The position numbers and the translations under genes are program-made. From Peptoclostridium litorale DSM 5388 (GTDB lineage: Bacteria; Bacillota; Clostridia; Peptostreptococcales; Peptostreptococcaceae), in contig NZ_FSRH01000009.1 in the NCBI RefSeq assembly GCF_900141635.1, positions 78,592 through 142,591 of the forward strand: a DNA stretch of 64,000 nt, written 5' to 3'. Numbering within the stretch: the stretch's first letter is position 1; the number at the start of each line of letters is the position of its first letter. This document shows positions 50,691-59,904 of the stretch, in pieces. Under the pieces are notes generated by a model that saw only the letters and a list, made by a program, of their open reading frames with translations, had not been told where the DNA came from and ran no database searches.

Positions 50691-51956
50691 TCACTCATAC
50701 CTTGTAAGCCTGTTGACATGACTTGGAGTATAGAGCCTTTTTTTTCGCCCTGCCCTCAGGTGGTAAAGCTTTGCCCTGTCCGTGGAGTTAAGTATCATTG
50801 GGATTAAGTCAGACCCGTTCATCCTTATGCTTCCGCATGCGCAGGCCCTTTCACTGAAGCTTTCCACAGAGTCGGTCCTGAGGCCCTTTCCTATGAACAT
50901 TATTGGCACGGGCTCGCCCGAATGTATGAGAATTCCATTGCTAGGGGTCGAATGGTCTGCAGTAACCACAAGGAGCACATCCTCATCCAAACCGCATAGC
51001 TCTCCAACCTGGCTGTCAATCTCTTCTATTGCCCTGACCTTGTTATGAGGATTTTTGGTGTGGGCCGCCTCGTCTGGGGCCTTCGTGTGGACGTGCACAT
51101 AGTCCCAGTCCCCTTGGAGGGCAATGTCTATGGACTCCTTCAGTATAGCACTTTTAACATAGTCCATATCTAAAAGTCCCGCAAGGCCCTTCATGAGCTT
51201 GCTGCTTCCTATTATTGCCCCTTTCATTCCATTTCTATCTTCAAACCCTTCAATGTGGACATTCTCGCCCGCCCACTTGGTCATAAGGAAGTTCGCAGGT
51301 TGAAGCCCCTTTTCTATTCTTCTCTTGTTTATGTCGTGATCATAGAGTATACTGCTGCACTTTAAAAGATACCTGTTCATGACGTCTGCAGTCCTCATGG
51401 CGCTTTGTTCCTCCGTTTCAAAAGGCTCTATCCTCATTACGAACTGCTCCCTGTAAAAGGGGTCTGAGTCCGAAACCATGCTTGAAAGGCCATCCCCCGT
51501 GACCTTTAGAAAGCCGTGGCTGTCATAGGAGAAAATCCACTCGAATCTGCAGCCGTCAAAGCTCTTGGGCAGGCTTTTTGAAAGCTCAAGAGCTTCGTGC
51601 CTGGAAAGATCCTGGGTGAACCTGTCCTTAAGCAGGTATCCGCCTTCATATTCCTCAGTCCAGGCCCACGATGTCCTAAAGTATATGCTTCCGCTTTCAA
51701 TGTCCAAATCCTCGCCGATTGCGTCTATTATTGTCCTTCCTGGGTATTCCTCCGCCCCGTATCCAAATAGGAGGAAATGGGCCATTTCCGTTCCAAGTGG
51801 AACCCCCTGCCTGAACGGAACCATTATCCCAGTCTGCCCAATTTTGGAGAGCCTGTCCAGATTCGGGGTCTTGGCCGCCTCAAGAGGCGTCATTCCTGAA
51901 AGCTCCGCGTGAGTCCTGTCCCCAAGTCCGTCAAGTAGAATCACAATGGTCTTCAT
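50691..51956 (-). CDS. apgM: Cofactor-independent phosphoglycerate mutase, archaeal type
   Basis: This 421-residue metalloenzyme of the alkaline phosphatase superfamily resembles ApgM. MKTIVILLDGLGDRTHAELS supplies the first metal Asp. GVPLGTEMAHFLLFGY holds the Thr/Ser nucleophile region. WDYVHVHTKAPDEAAHTKNP and VVTADHST supply the C-terminal His and Asp metal ligands. Its start overlaps the stop of the PP-loop gene (ATGA). The C-terminal RRAGRKKR-type basic tail (LRAGRKKRLYTPSHVNR) is unusual. The partners in this operon are not glycolytic, so a different phosphomonoester substrate is possible. Confidence 0.82.
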   Translation of the reverse strand: MKTIVILLDGLGDRTHAELSGMTPLEAAKTPNLDRLSKIGQTGIMVPFRQGVPLGTEMAHFLLFGYGAEEYPGRTIIDAIGEDLDIESGSIYFRTSWAWTEEYEGGYLLKDRFTQDLSRHEALELSKSLPKSFDGCRFEWIFSYDSHGFLKVTGDGLSSMVSDSDPFYREQFVMRIEPFETEEQSAMRTADVMNRYLLKCSSILYDHDINKRRIEKGLQPANFLMTKWAGENVHIEGFEDRNGMKGAIIGSSKLMKGLAGLLDMDYVKSAILKESIDIALQGDWDYVHVHTKAPDEAAHTKNPHNKVRAIEEIDSQVGELCGLDEDVLLVVTADHSTPSNGILIHSGEPVPIMFIGKGLRTDSVESFSERACACGSIRMNGSDLIPMILNSTDRAKLYHLRAGRKKRLYTPSHVNRLTRYE

Positions 51957-52750
51957 AGCATCGCCTCTATAATTTTTATCATTTCTTCCTTCCCAGCGTT
52001 CTCGTCTCTCAGAAGAAGCCTTGTGAGCTCAACAGACGCAGGGTATACGAATTCATCCAGGAATTTCACAAGCTGGTGGGGGTCGAACATGGCCTTCCCG
52101 TCAACATCCCTGTAGTTTGAACTGTATACGCACGAAGGGTGCTTTGCCGACTCCTTCCACTCCCAGCCTATTATCTTTTCGATTTCTTCACTCGAAAGCA
52201 CTCTTCTAAGCGGCTCCACCAGCTCTATGTCGAAATACTCGAGTATATTCCTGTATGTGTTGAGGCACTGCGGAAGCTGGTTGACTTTTATCCTCCTGTC
52301 GTGGAGCTCCCTCTCTCCCGCTATTATCTTAGAGCCCAGCCTCTTTGCCATGGGTATTCTCACTATGTGAAGATATGCATGACAGCCTATGCAGGGATTG
52401 TAAAAGCCGAATTTTTCAACAAGCTTGCTTACAAACCTTCCATTTATAGCGCTCCAAAGCTCTACATTGCTGTGGACAACCAGGGGGTGTATCCTCTTTT
52501 GTTCTCCAAACATGTCCCTCATTCTCTCTACAAGCTTTTCGTGGTTGTGGAAAAGATCGTCCACGTTTCCATATTCAGTTCCTGCAAATGTAGCCACTGG
52601 AAGCACGTCATTTATATCAGGCCGCTCTTCAAACGCCCTTATTATTGCCGCAACGCTGTCCCTCCCTGAAAATTCGCCTATTGCAGTGTCCTTTGGTATC
52701 GAGTTTATTATCCTGTCCAGCTCCTCTTTTCCAGTGTTGAAATGTATCAT
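51953..52750 (-). CDS. PP-loop-like ATP pyrophosphatase superfamily protein
   Basis: This 265-residue cytoplasmic protein probably belongs to the adenine nucleotide alpha hydrolase superfamily. GEFSGRDSVAAIIRAFEE is a variant PP-loop (SGxDS), followed by VLPVATFAGTEYGNVDDLF. A CIGCHAYLHIVRIPMA segment carries two Cys and His that could bind a metal or act as a redox or sulfur-transfer pair. It precedes apgM with a 4-bp overlap and follows the FAD protein by 4 bp, so the three form one operon. The substrate is unknown; tRNA or cofactor modification is a typical role for the fold. Confidence 0.65.
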   Translation of the reverse strand: MIHFNTGKEELDRIINSIPKDTAIGEFSGRDSVAAIIRAFEERPDINDVLPVATFAGTEYGNVDDLFHNHEKLVERMRDMFGEQKRIHPLVVHSNVELWSAINGRFVSKLVEKFGFYNPCIGCHAYLHIVRIPMAKRLGSKIIAGERELHDRRIKVNQLPQCLNTYRNILEYFDIELVEPLRRVLSSEEIEKIIGWEWKESAKHPSCVYSSNYRDVDGKAMFDPHQLVKFLDEFVYPASVELTRLLLRDENAGKEEMIKIIEAML

Positions 52751-52754
52751 ATCA

Positions 52755-54143
52755 TCACCCCTTCTTCCCTATTATCCTTGCAACGTGGACTCCGCTTGCG
52801 CTTGCCTGTGAAAGCGACCTTGTGGTTCCGCTTCCGTCGCCTATCGCATACATTCCCTCTATTGAGGTTTCAAGCTCGTCAGTTAGCTCAAGCCTTGAGC
52901 TGTAGAATTTGACCTCCACCCCGTAAAGAAGGGTGTTTTCGTTCGCCAGCCCTGGAAACATCTTGTCAAGCTGGTATATCATCTCTATTATGTCGTCAAG
53001 CTGCCTTTTAGGAAGCACCAGGCTAAGGTCGCCCGGAGTCGCGTCAAGAGTGGGCTTTGTAAAGCTCTGTGAAAGCCTGTGGGCATTTGTCCTCCTTCCC
53101 TTTACAAGGTCTCCAAACCTTTGAACCAGCACGCCGCCCCCGAGAAGGTTTGAAAAAGAAGCTATCCTCTTTCCATAAGCATAAGGGTCGTCAAATGGCT
53201 CTGTGAACTTGTTGCTTACAAGAAGGGCGAAGTTGGTGTTGCGGCTTCCAAGGCTCTTATTTGAAAAGCTGTGCCCGTTTACAGTTATTATGCCGTCTGT
53301 GTTTTCTGTCACCACATAGCCGTTCGGATTCATGCAGAAAGTCCTTACAACGTCGCTGTAGGCCTTTGTCCTGTATTTTATTTTGGCCTCGTATATCTCG
53401 CCCGTTATGTCCTCAAGTATTTCCGAGGGAACCTCCACCCTGACGCCTACGTCCACCTGGTTGTTTATGAGCCTAAGCCCGAGCCCATCCTTGCACTGTT
53501 TGGAAAACCACTCCGCACCGCTTCTTCCCACCGCTATTATGAGAATGTCGCTTTCAAATGTCTCGTCCATGCTCTGTACGCTGAATTTGTGCTTGTAATC
53601 CGACTGGTGGACGCTCACCCTTTCTATTTTTGTCTTGAATAGGAATTCAACCCCCTCTTCTTTAAGATACTCATACATGCTCTTTAGTATGCTCAGATTC
53701 TTCTCTGTCCCAAGGTGCCTAACCCTGCCCTGGAGAAGATGCAGATCGTATTTAAGAGCCTCCTTCTTGTAAATGCTTTTGGGCTCGTATATCCCCTCGA
53801 TCTCTTCCTCGGAAAGCTTTATTATCACCTCATCCACATATTCCATAAGCTCAGTGGCGCTCTTTTCGTCCATATAGTCTGTAATCCAGCCCCCGTACTG
53901 TGTGGTTATGTTGTACTTGCCGTCGGAAAACGCTCCCGCGCCTCCAAACCCGCTCATTATGGCACACGGCCTGCAGTTTATGCACTTTTTAGTCATCTTT
54001 TCAACTATGGGGCACCTTCTGTCGTATATGCTTTCACCCTGTTCAAACACCCTTATGTTAAATTTGTCCCCTGCAGTCTTTTTAATCTCGTATGCGGCAA
54101 AGAGCCCGCTGGCCCCTGCTCCTATTATGTTTATATTTTTCAA
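52755..54143 (-). CDS. FAD-dependent dehydrogenase-like protein
   Basis: This flavoprotein of about 462 residues has the N-terminal Rossmann motif NINIIGAGASGLFAAYEIKK and a C-terminal FAD motif MYAIGDGSGTTRSLSQASAS. A CINCRPCAIMSGFGGAGAFS segment with three Cys is typical of the uncharacterised NAD(P)/FAD-dependent oxidoreductase family common in Clostridia (COG2509-like). GGGGAGGG lies 7 nt from a TTG at 54143; the ATG two codons earlier is too close to that site. First gene of the operon with the PP-loop protein and apgM. The substrate is unknown. Confidence 0.8.
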   Translation of the reverse strand: MKNINIIGAGASGLFAAYEIKKTAGDKFNIRVFEQGESIYDRRCPIVEKMTKKCINCRPCAIMSGFGGAGAFSDGKYNITTQYGGWITDYMDEKSATELMEYVDEVIIKLSEEEIEGIYEPKSIYKKEALKYDLHLLQGRVRHLGTEKNLSILKSMYEYLKEEGVEFLFKTKIERVSVHQSDYKHKFSVQSMDETFESDILIIAVGRSGAEWFSKQCKDGLGLRLINNQVDVGVRVEVPSEILEDITGEIYEAKIKYRTKAYSDVVRTFCMNPNGYVVTENTDGIITVNGHSFSNKSLGSRNTNFALLVSNKFTEPFDDPYAYGKRIASFSNLLGGGVLVQRFGDLVKGRRTNAHRLSQSFTKPTLDATPGDLSLVLPKRQLDDIIEMIYQLDKMFPGLANENTLLYGVEVKFYSSRLELTDELETSIEGMYAIGDGSGTTRSLSQASASGVHVARIIGKKG

Positions 54144-54261
54144 TTCCATCCCTCCCCGGCTTGAATTCTCCATGTATGTATTTTTGACCTCTTCGGATAT
54201 AATGTAAAACTTAAGCAGATAGTTTTTTTTATACCCATAATAGGATGTTTTTTTCAAAAAA

Positions 54262-54287
54262 TCAAAAAAGCCCGGGAATTCCCGGGC
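54262..54287 (-). terminator. Terminator after the 54372 lipoprotein gene
   Basis: GCCCGGGAATTCCCGGGC is a perfect palindrome followed on the minus strand by TTTTTTGATTTTTT. Confidence 0.85.
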
Positions 54288-54371
54288 AGGCAGACACTTG
54301 GCTAGATTTGCTCTATAAAGTTAGTATGCTTCAATCGCCATATGCGTCAAATGCTCTTATGCTGTTTATTT

Positions 54372-55295
54372 TTAATTGTATTTTTCCATTATGCCGCCGA
54401 GCGTATCTTGTCTCTCCTTTTCGACCTTTTCAGTTCTCTTGTATCCCTCGCTCTTTACAGTTTCATAGTAGCCCTTGAAGTGTTTTATGAAATTGCTGTC
54501 CTTTTGAGTCTTTACAGCCTTTTCATAGCTCTCCATCGCATCCTTTGAAAGCTTGTCTTCAGGCGGCTCAAATGACATTCCGTAAAGATAGAATCCCGCG
54601 TACTGGCTGTACAGTTCCTTGATCTCGTCAAACTTCTGCGAATCGGAATATTTTTCGAGGAAGTCCTCTGACCTGAATATCCTTTCAAGCAGCTCGTCCC
54701 TCGACACTGCAAGGTGGGCGTCCATGCTTGCAAATTCAGAGTATTCATCTGCAACTATGTCCACGTATGCCTTTATGTCGTCAGTCGCATTCTTTGAGTA
54801 CTTCTTGTAGGCTTCATAGTTTATCACAGGATAGAAGTCGCCTTCCATCATCATAAGAAAATACCCGTTGTCTGTCATTTCCTGAACTATCTCCTTGAGT
54901 TCTTCGTCATTGACATCCCCTGCCGAGTATATTACAGATTTTTGAAGCTGAGTCATAAATTTTTGCTGTATGTCCCCTTCAAACAGCTCGCTCATCCTCT
55001 TCTCCTGCATTGTTCTTTGAGCTTCTTCAAGCTTTAATATCACATTTGATGTGTTTTCAGGCGAAAGCATGTCTATATTCTCATCTGCAAAAGCTATTAT
55101 GTCCTTCTCCTCGTACTCTCCAGAAAGCAGTTTGTCGAAAGAGCCCATTATTTCAGCTTCACCTGCTGCGCTTTCCTGCTGGGCAGCTTCATTTTCCGTC
55201 TCGCCTGCGGGCTCCTGAGCTTCCTCGTCCTTCGAGCATCCTGAAAAAGCAAGCAACCCAAGCGCCAGCATCATAATAAGAATAATTTTTTTCAT
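54372..55295 (-). CDS. Lipoprotein of unknown function
   Basis: This 307-residue lipoprotein has its signal ending at LLAFSGC (residue 20), then an acidic Glu/Ala/Gln linker and a mostly helical domain. I do not recognise the family. The mature part contains several acidic helices (EEKDIIAFADENIDML, DEELKEIVQEMTDNG) and aromatic clusters (GYFLMMMEGDFYPVINYEAY). It is monocistronic with its own terminator and an upstream region with 11-bp repeats like those before the L,D-transpeptidase, which hints at shared control. Confidence 0.75.
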   Translation of the reverse strand: MKKIILIMMLALGLLAFSGCSKDEEAQEPAGETENEAAQQESAAGEAEIMGSFDKLLSGEYEEKDIIAFADENIDMLSPENTSNVILKLEEAQRTMQEKRMSELFEGDIQQKFMTQLQKSVIYSAGDVNDEELKEIVQEMTDNGYFLMMMEGDFYPVINYEAYKKYSKNATDDIKAYVDIVADEYSEFASMDAHLAVSRDELLERIFRSEDFLEKYSDSQKFDEIKELYSQYAGFYLYGMSFEPPEDKLSKDAMESYEKAVKTQKDSNFIKHFKGYYETVKSEGYKRTEKVEKERQDTLGGIMEKYN

Positions 55296-55353
55296 GTCTA
55301 TCCCTCCTCGTATCTCTTATATAGACATTATATCCTTTTAGCGAGTGAAAATA

Positions 55354-55370
55354 GTTACAATATTGTTACA
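55354..55370. promoter_or_regulatory. Second PhoP-box-like repeat pair
   Basis: GTTACA-ATATT-GTTACA (then AAATT) repeats with an 11-bp period. It matches the site at 34275-34302, including the identical AAATT after the second hexamer. It lies about 60 bp upstream of the lipoprotein start, in inverted orientation relative to that gene. A TATAAT-like -10 lies at about 55328-55333 on the minus strand. Confidence 0.45.
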
Positions 55371-55393
55371 AAATTTATGTTTCTGCCCGCTCT

Positions 55394-56128
55394 TTAAATT
55401 AAATTGTAGTAGTTGAAATCATACTTGATCTTCGGTTCCTGCAATCTGCACTGATCCATTTTTTTCTCAACTACCTTTTTCTTCCCGTTATCGTCCATGA
55501 TATTTATTGTTTTCATCAATCCATCAGAAACTTTTTCCAATTGGTGAAATGGAAATGCAACAGCCATTTCATCATCATCCCACTTGGCTCTGTGGCGTGT
55601 TCCGATACACAGCATTGAAACATTTAGGCTTCCATTCATATACGGAAATGCAGTCGATTCAGAACAAATTGCCTGATTTCCTGTTATTTGGAATGCAGGC
55701 TGCAGTCCGTAATAGTGCGAATAGCTTTGTACTATTCTCATAACTTGGTACGGCCTCGTCACTATCAGAACCACATCCGGTTCTTCTTCATCAGTATAGC
55801 TTTCTATAGGCTTAATCAAAACCCCATAAGCGCTATGGTTGCAGTAGGCCATGCGTTCTCGGACATTCTTTGAAATAACCTGGTTGTGATATAGCCCAAG
55901 CTTTTTTCCATTTTGTCCCGATATGTGATAGTCATCCATTTCAATCAGTCCAATTGCTTTTGCTCCAGCCTTGCATGCAAGCTGGTCTCCAGTCACCTTT
56001 AAATCATGCCCTTCCATCGCCGATTTCACAAGAACACAGTAATTTATTGTATTTGCTATTGTTTTGGCTTTCTCTTTCACAAAATCCTCTTTTGTAAATA
56101 AGAATGCTGCCTTCATCATAACTTTCAA
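55394..56128 (-). CDS. DUF169 family protein, N-terminus replaced or truncated
   Basis: About 240 residues match the DUF169 (COG2043) family of unknown function: [53 protein letters not shown] and [15 protein letters not shown] are typical. The usual beginning of the family (before the strand equivalent to [11 protein letters not shown]) is missing. The frame opens with TTG or ATG inside the truncated metN gene at 56004-56276, without a clear ribosome binding site. I read this as the product of a deletion that joined metN to a DUF169 gene. Expression is uncertain. Confidence 0.6.
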   Translation of the reverse strand: MKVMMKAAFLFTKEDFVKEKAKTIANTINYCVLVKSAMEGHDLKVTGDQLACKAGAKAIGLIEMDDYHISGQNGKKLGLYHNQVISKNVRERMAYCNHSAYGVLIKPIESYTDEEEPDVVLIVTRPYQVMRIVQSYSHYYGLQPAFQITGNQAICSESTAFPYMNGSLNVSMLCIGTRHRAKWDDDEMAVAFPFHQLEKVSDGLMKTINIMDDNGKKKVVEKKMDQCRLQEPKIKYDFNYYNLI

Positions 56129-56276
56129 GCCCGTTCATGCACCTCAGCAATGTTGACTTTCCCGCTCCACTCCTGCCGACCAGGCCATATATAGATCCCC
56201 TTTGTATATTCAAATTAATATCATCCAATACATCCAAATCTCCAAAACTCTTCTTTAGACAGCTGATTTCTATCAT
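56004..56276 (-). pseudogene. Truncated metN (methionine-type ABC ATPase)
   Basis: The first 55 codons encode a normal MetN start: [20 protein letters not shown], Walker [19 protein letters not shown], then SYDEGSI. After that the similarity ends and a short unrelated tail follows. The signature motif, Walker B and the C-terminal regulatory domain are absent. The break coincides with the start of DUF169 similarity in another frame. No permease gene (metI) is present between it and the MetQ-like gene. It is non-functional as an ATPase. Confidence 0.85.
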
Positions 56277-56351
56277 TTAATTTTCCTCCCAAGCCCCAAA
56301 ACAAAAAGTGGCATAATATATACGCCACTTTTTTATCTTTGTCTGTAGTTT

Positions 56352-57179
56352 CTATTTATCATAAAGAATTATGGTTCCTTTAAAAAGCTCATCAAAAGTT
56401 GCTCTCATTTCATCGCTGTGCATAAGTTCCATAGCGTCCTTCACCCATTGCTGATCTGAATTCTTCTCATCTATCGTTAAGCTTACCGCCTGGTCAACTG
56501 CAGCCTCATCTTCCACAATAAAAGCATTTGGATCCAAACCCGCCTGAAGTATTCTAGTCGCTGGACAGATAACCGTATCTACATCGTTGATTATTCTTGC
56601 AGTTGTAGAAATTTCCGTTTCTACAAGCTCAATGTTCTTTGGATTTTCTACAATATCCAACGCATTGTAAAATACATCCTGCTTTTCGCCCAATTTGATT
56701 AGACCTATGCGTTCCAACATCTGCAAGCTTTTTTCCACATTCGTAGGGTCATTTGGATATCCTATTTTTGCATTATCAGGCAGTTCGTCAACGCTGTTGT
56801 ATTTTGTAGAGTACATAGCCGTACGGTAATATGCTAACAATGGCTCAGGCATGATTAAATGACTGTTGTTTTCCTCGTTGAACGTCTTAATCCACGGAAG
56901 GTGATTGTGCATAAAGCCGTCAATATCGCCGTCTTTTGCTGCAATTGCCGCCATGTTGTTCGCATCGAAAAGCACTACTTTAGCATCATAACCCTTATCG
57001 TTAAGTTTTTCTGCAAGCACCTGCATATATGGCTCCAAGCTTGACATTCATCCCAGTTTAATTTCTTTTTTGTCCTGCGTCGATGCGCTCTCCCTATTTT
57101 GATTTTCATCAGGAGTGCCGCAGGCTGCCATGGACAATACTATGACTCCAGTTAGTAAAAGGGCTATTAACTTTTTCAT
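56352..57179 (-). CDS. MetQ-like binding lipoprotein with in-frame TGA (candidate Sec44)
   Basis: Read through the TGA at 57048-57050 this is a 275-residue NlpA/MetQ-type lipoprotein. The signal peptide ends at SMAAC (Cys20). KEIKLG-U-MSSLEPYMQVLAEKL follows, where relatives have an aliphatic, Ala or Cys residue after the first-strand Gly. The rest is normal MetQ (HNHLPWIKTFNE, IGYPNDPTNVEKSLQML, LQAGLDPNAFIVED). The ATG at 57179 has GGGAG upstream; the second half has no ribosome binding site. Unlike the main cluster, the partner metN is broken, so a nonsense mutation is a real alternative to recoding. Confidence 0.65.
57012..57043 (-). promoter_or_regulatory. Candidate SECIS in the MetQ-like gene
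   Basis: TGCA-GGTGCT-TGCA begins 23 nt after the TGA. Its loop region resembles the E. coli fdhF apical loop (TTGCAGGTCTGCA). An alternative, larger stem CAAGC / GCTTG encloses most of it. The stem is short. Confidence 0.4.
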
Positions 57180-57366
57180 TTCAGATAAGCTCCCTCTCTT
57201 TTAATTTTAGTTATATAGTAGTTTTCTTTATATCTCAAATCTAAGTATATATGCTCACTTCCAGGAAATTAAATCGATTTTCCCTATATGACATGTTATA
57301 GACTCTAATTTAAAATCATGTTGTCTATTTTTGCATTTTTGAAATTATTTCGTTGCTTTGAAATAC

Positions 57367-58104
57367 TTACATTCTTGATACCTTGCTGAGAAACTTTGCA
57401 GTCCTTTCGTTTTTAGGTTTTTCAAATATTTCTTCAGGTCTGCCCTGCTCCACTATGTATCCCCCGTCCATGAATATGACCCTGTCCGCAGCCTCTCTTG
57501 CAAATCCCATCTCATGGGTCACTATTATCATGGTCATATGTTTTTTTGCAAGCTCCTTTATCACATCGAGAACCTCCCCTACCAGCTCGGGGTCAAGAGC
57601 CGATGTCGGCTCGTCAAAAAGTATTATGTCTGGATTTACCGCCATCGCCCTGCCTATGCCGATCCTTTGCTGCTGCCCTCCTGAAAGCTGCGAAGGGTAG
57701 CTGTCCCTCTTGTCTTCAAGGCCCACCTGCTGGAGTATTTTCATCCCTATTTTATCGGCCTCTTCCCGAGGAATCTTCTTGACCGCTGTAAGGGACTCAG
57801 TTATGTTTTGAAGCGCCGTCTTGTTTTTAAAGAGGTTGTAGCTTTGGAAAACCATGGATGTTCTCTTTCTAAGCTCGTGTATGTCATTTTTAGCGGCGCT
57901 CTTTGCATATACAGTCAGATCTCCTATGCTTATGACACCCGCATCCGGAGTCTCCAGATAGTTCATGCACCTTAAAAGGGTCGACTTCCCCGTTCCCGAA
58001 GGACCTATGACTGCAACGACTTCGCCCTTTTGTATTTCAATATCCACACCCTTCAATACCTGGATATCTCCAAAACTCTTTTTCAAATTTTCTACCTTTA
58101 TCAT
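57367..58104 (-). CDS. Polar amino acid (cystine-type) ABC transporter ATPase
   Basis: This 245-residue ATPase has Walker [18 protein letters not shown], signature [15 protein letters not shown] and Walker [17 protein letters not shown]. The switch His lies in [17 protein letters not shown]. It is highly similar in plan to GlnQ/TcyC proteins. It is third of three genes (binding protein, permease, ATPase) on the minus strand and follows the permease by 10 bp. The substrate is inferred only from the binding protein. Confidence 0.92.
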   Translation of the reverse strand: MIKVENLKKSFGDIQVLKGVDIEIQKGEVVAVIGPSGTGKSTLLRCMNYLETPDAGVISIGDLTVYAKSAAKNDIHELRKRTSMVFQSYNLFKNKTALQNITESLTAVKKIPREEADKIGMKILQQVGLEDKRDSYPSQLSGGQQQRIGIGRAMAVNPDIILFDEPTSALDPELVGEVLDVIKELAKKHMTMIIVTHEMGFAREAADRVIFMDGGYIVEQGRPEEIFEKPKNERTAKFLSKVSRM

Positions 58105-58114
58105 ATTGCTGCTC

Positions 58115-58783
58115 CTAATATGCCGAGTTTAATTTTTGTTCGAGTTTTTTCTGGGCAAAGCTCATTATCGATATTATGGCCCAGTATATTATTATCACAT
58201 CCGTGAACGCTTCAAAGAACCTGTACGCGGCCGCCCCTTCCATCTGGGCCGTAGCCATTATCTCAGTGACCCCCAGCGCAAATGCCAGGGAAGATCCCTT
58301 TATTATGTCTATGAAATTATTCGAAAGCGCTGGTATTGCAACCCGTGCAGCCTGGGGCAGGACTATTCTTCTCATCATTTGAAGATATGTCATTCCGCAG
58401 GAAAGCGCCGCTTCCCGCTGCCCCTTGTCTACGGAAGATATCGCCCCTCTTATGGTTTCAGCCATGTACGCCGATGCGTTCAGGCTAAGACCTATTACAG
58501 CCGCAGTAAACGCGTCCATCCCCCTGAGGCTTGGAAAAATCTGAACCAGCCCGAAGTACAGGAAAAAAAGCTGGGCTATAAGGGGTGTGCCCCTGAAAAA
58601 TGAAACATACACCCTTGTGATTGGATACAAAATTTTCACTTTGGCCTGAACAATAAGTGCAATAACAGTTGCGACCATTAGCCCGAATATCAAAGAAAGC
58701 ACTGACATGGACAGCGTTACGTGCAAATATTTAAGCATCAAAGGGATCAGACCCACTGCAAATTTAAAACTGAAAACTTCCAT
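58115..58783 (-). CDS. Polar amino acid ABC transporter permease
   Basis: This membrane protein of 222 residues has about five helices. The ATPase-contact loop reads [20 protein letters not shown] and is preceded by [20 protein letters not shown]. The [20 protein letters not shown] stretch is typical of His/Glu/Gln/cystine-type permeases. The start ATG follows GGTGGTAAATCG; six more codons upstream are open but lack a better site. It is the only permease of the system, so it should work as a homodimer. Confidence 0.92.
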   Translation of the reverse strand: MEVFSFKFAVGLIPLMLKYLHVTLSMSVLSLIFGLMVATVIALIVQAKVKILYPITRVYVSFFRGTPLIAQLFFLYFGLVQIFPSLRGMDAFTAAVIGLSLNASAYMAETIRGAISSVDKGQREAALSCGMTYLQMMRRIVLPQAARVAIPALSNNFIDIIKGSSLAFALGVTEIMATAQMEGAAAYRFFEAFTDVIIIYWAIISIMSFAQKKLEQKLNSAY

Positions 58784-58848
58784 CGATTTACCACCAATCA
58801 CTCAATATATTGTCAGGCGCATTTGAACTTGTGTTATTTTCAAACTCC

Positions 58849-59679
58849 TTATTTCTTAGTAGTGTCCAGGTCAAACCACTTTTGAGAAAGCTCGGAAAAT
58901 GTTCCGTCCTCATGCATCTCCTTTATTACCTTGCTTATGTCTTCAGCCATTTTTTGACCCTCTTCAGTTTTTGCAAATGGATATGCGTTTACTTCCGAAC
59001 CGATCTCTGTCTGGGCTCCCATAAGCTTTGCATCAAGGTTTCCGTCCTTTATGACTGTCTGAGATTTTATAGCTCCCTGCCAGCACGCGTCAAGTCTTCC
59101 TGTTTCAACTTCCTTTTCAAGAGGCGTTCCATCGTAGAATTTCATGTCAAGTCCAAGATCGTACTCTTCGTTAAGGGCCTTTAGAGTCTTTTCTCCGTTT
59201 CCGCCAAGCCAAGCTCCCACCTTCTTGCCCTTCATGTCTTCTATCGTTGTATACGGACTGTCTTTTTTCACTATGAAGTCATATTTGCTGTAAGCGTATG
59301 GCTGGGTAAAATTGTATTTTTCCTGTCTTTCCTCGGTTATAGACATTTGGTGGGCAACAGTGTCGATCTGTCCCGCATCCAAAAGCCCAACAAGTCCGCT
59401 GAACTTAGACACAGTAAACTCAACCTTGTATCCCGCTCTTTTTCCTATTTCATTCCAAACATCAACCTCAAACCCCTGAAGCTTGTCGTTTTCCTTGAAA
59501 CACCAAGGATTGTACGTGCCGCCTGTTCCAACTCTTATGACCTTTTCCTCTGCTGCAGGCTTTTCTCCAGCCGCCGAGGCCTTTGCCGCGTCTTCGGCTT
59601 TGTTTGCACCCCCGCATCCTACAAGCGATATAATAATCATACACACACACATTAAAATTCCCATAATCTTCTTTTTCAT
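58849..59679 (-). CDS. Amino acid-binding lipoprotein, probably cystine
   Basis: This 276-residue binding lipoprotein has its lipobox ending at SLVGC (Cys22). The amino-acid binding fold appears in RVGTGGTYNPWCFKENDKLQ, GFEVDVWNEIGKRAGYKV, DTVAHQMSITEERQEKYNFT and VGAWLGGNGEKTLKALNEEY. TGGTYNPW resembles the N-terminus of TcyA/FliY-type cystine-binding proteins; an acidic amino acid or other polar substrate cannot be ruled out. A Cys in the binding region (PWCF) may be significant. It is the first gene of the operon. Confidence 0.87.
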   Translation of the reverse strand: MKKKIMGILMCVCMIIISLVGCGGANKAEDAAKASAAGEKPAAEEKVIRVGTGGTYNPWCFKENDKLQGFEVDVWNEIGKRAGYKVEFTVSKFSGLVGLLDAGQIDTVAHQMSITEERQEKYNFTQPYAYSKYDFIVKKDSPYTTIEDMKGKKVGAWLGGNGEKTLKALNEEYDLGLDMKFYDGTPLEKEVETGRLDACWQGAIKSQTVIKDGNLDAKLMGAQTEIGSEVNAYPFAKTEEGQKMAEDISKVIKEMHEDGTFSELSQKWFDLDTTKK

Positions 59680-59904
59680 CGCAGCATTCCCCTTTCAACA
59701 TGCCCGCAAATATCCAATTTGCGGTTTTTTTTGCATTTGCACCATATTAATCCGGCGCCACCTATATATTATTTCAGCAGAATTAAAATGTCCAATAGAA
59801 AAAATGAATACATTTTCATTCCACTATGGAAAATTATTCGTCATTTTCATGTTGTCGCATACGTGGTAAAATATCTGATACAGAATATACTCAGGGGTGG
59901 TATA

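Noticed and set aside
38949..57050. Explaining the in-frame TGA codons by a TGA = Trp genetic code
   Set aside because: The response regulator, histidine kinase, PP-loop protein and both Sec-thioredoxin candidates end at TGA, and Trp is encoded by TGG throughout; trpS is normal. Selective recoding fits better.
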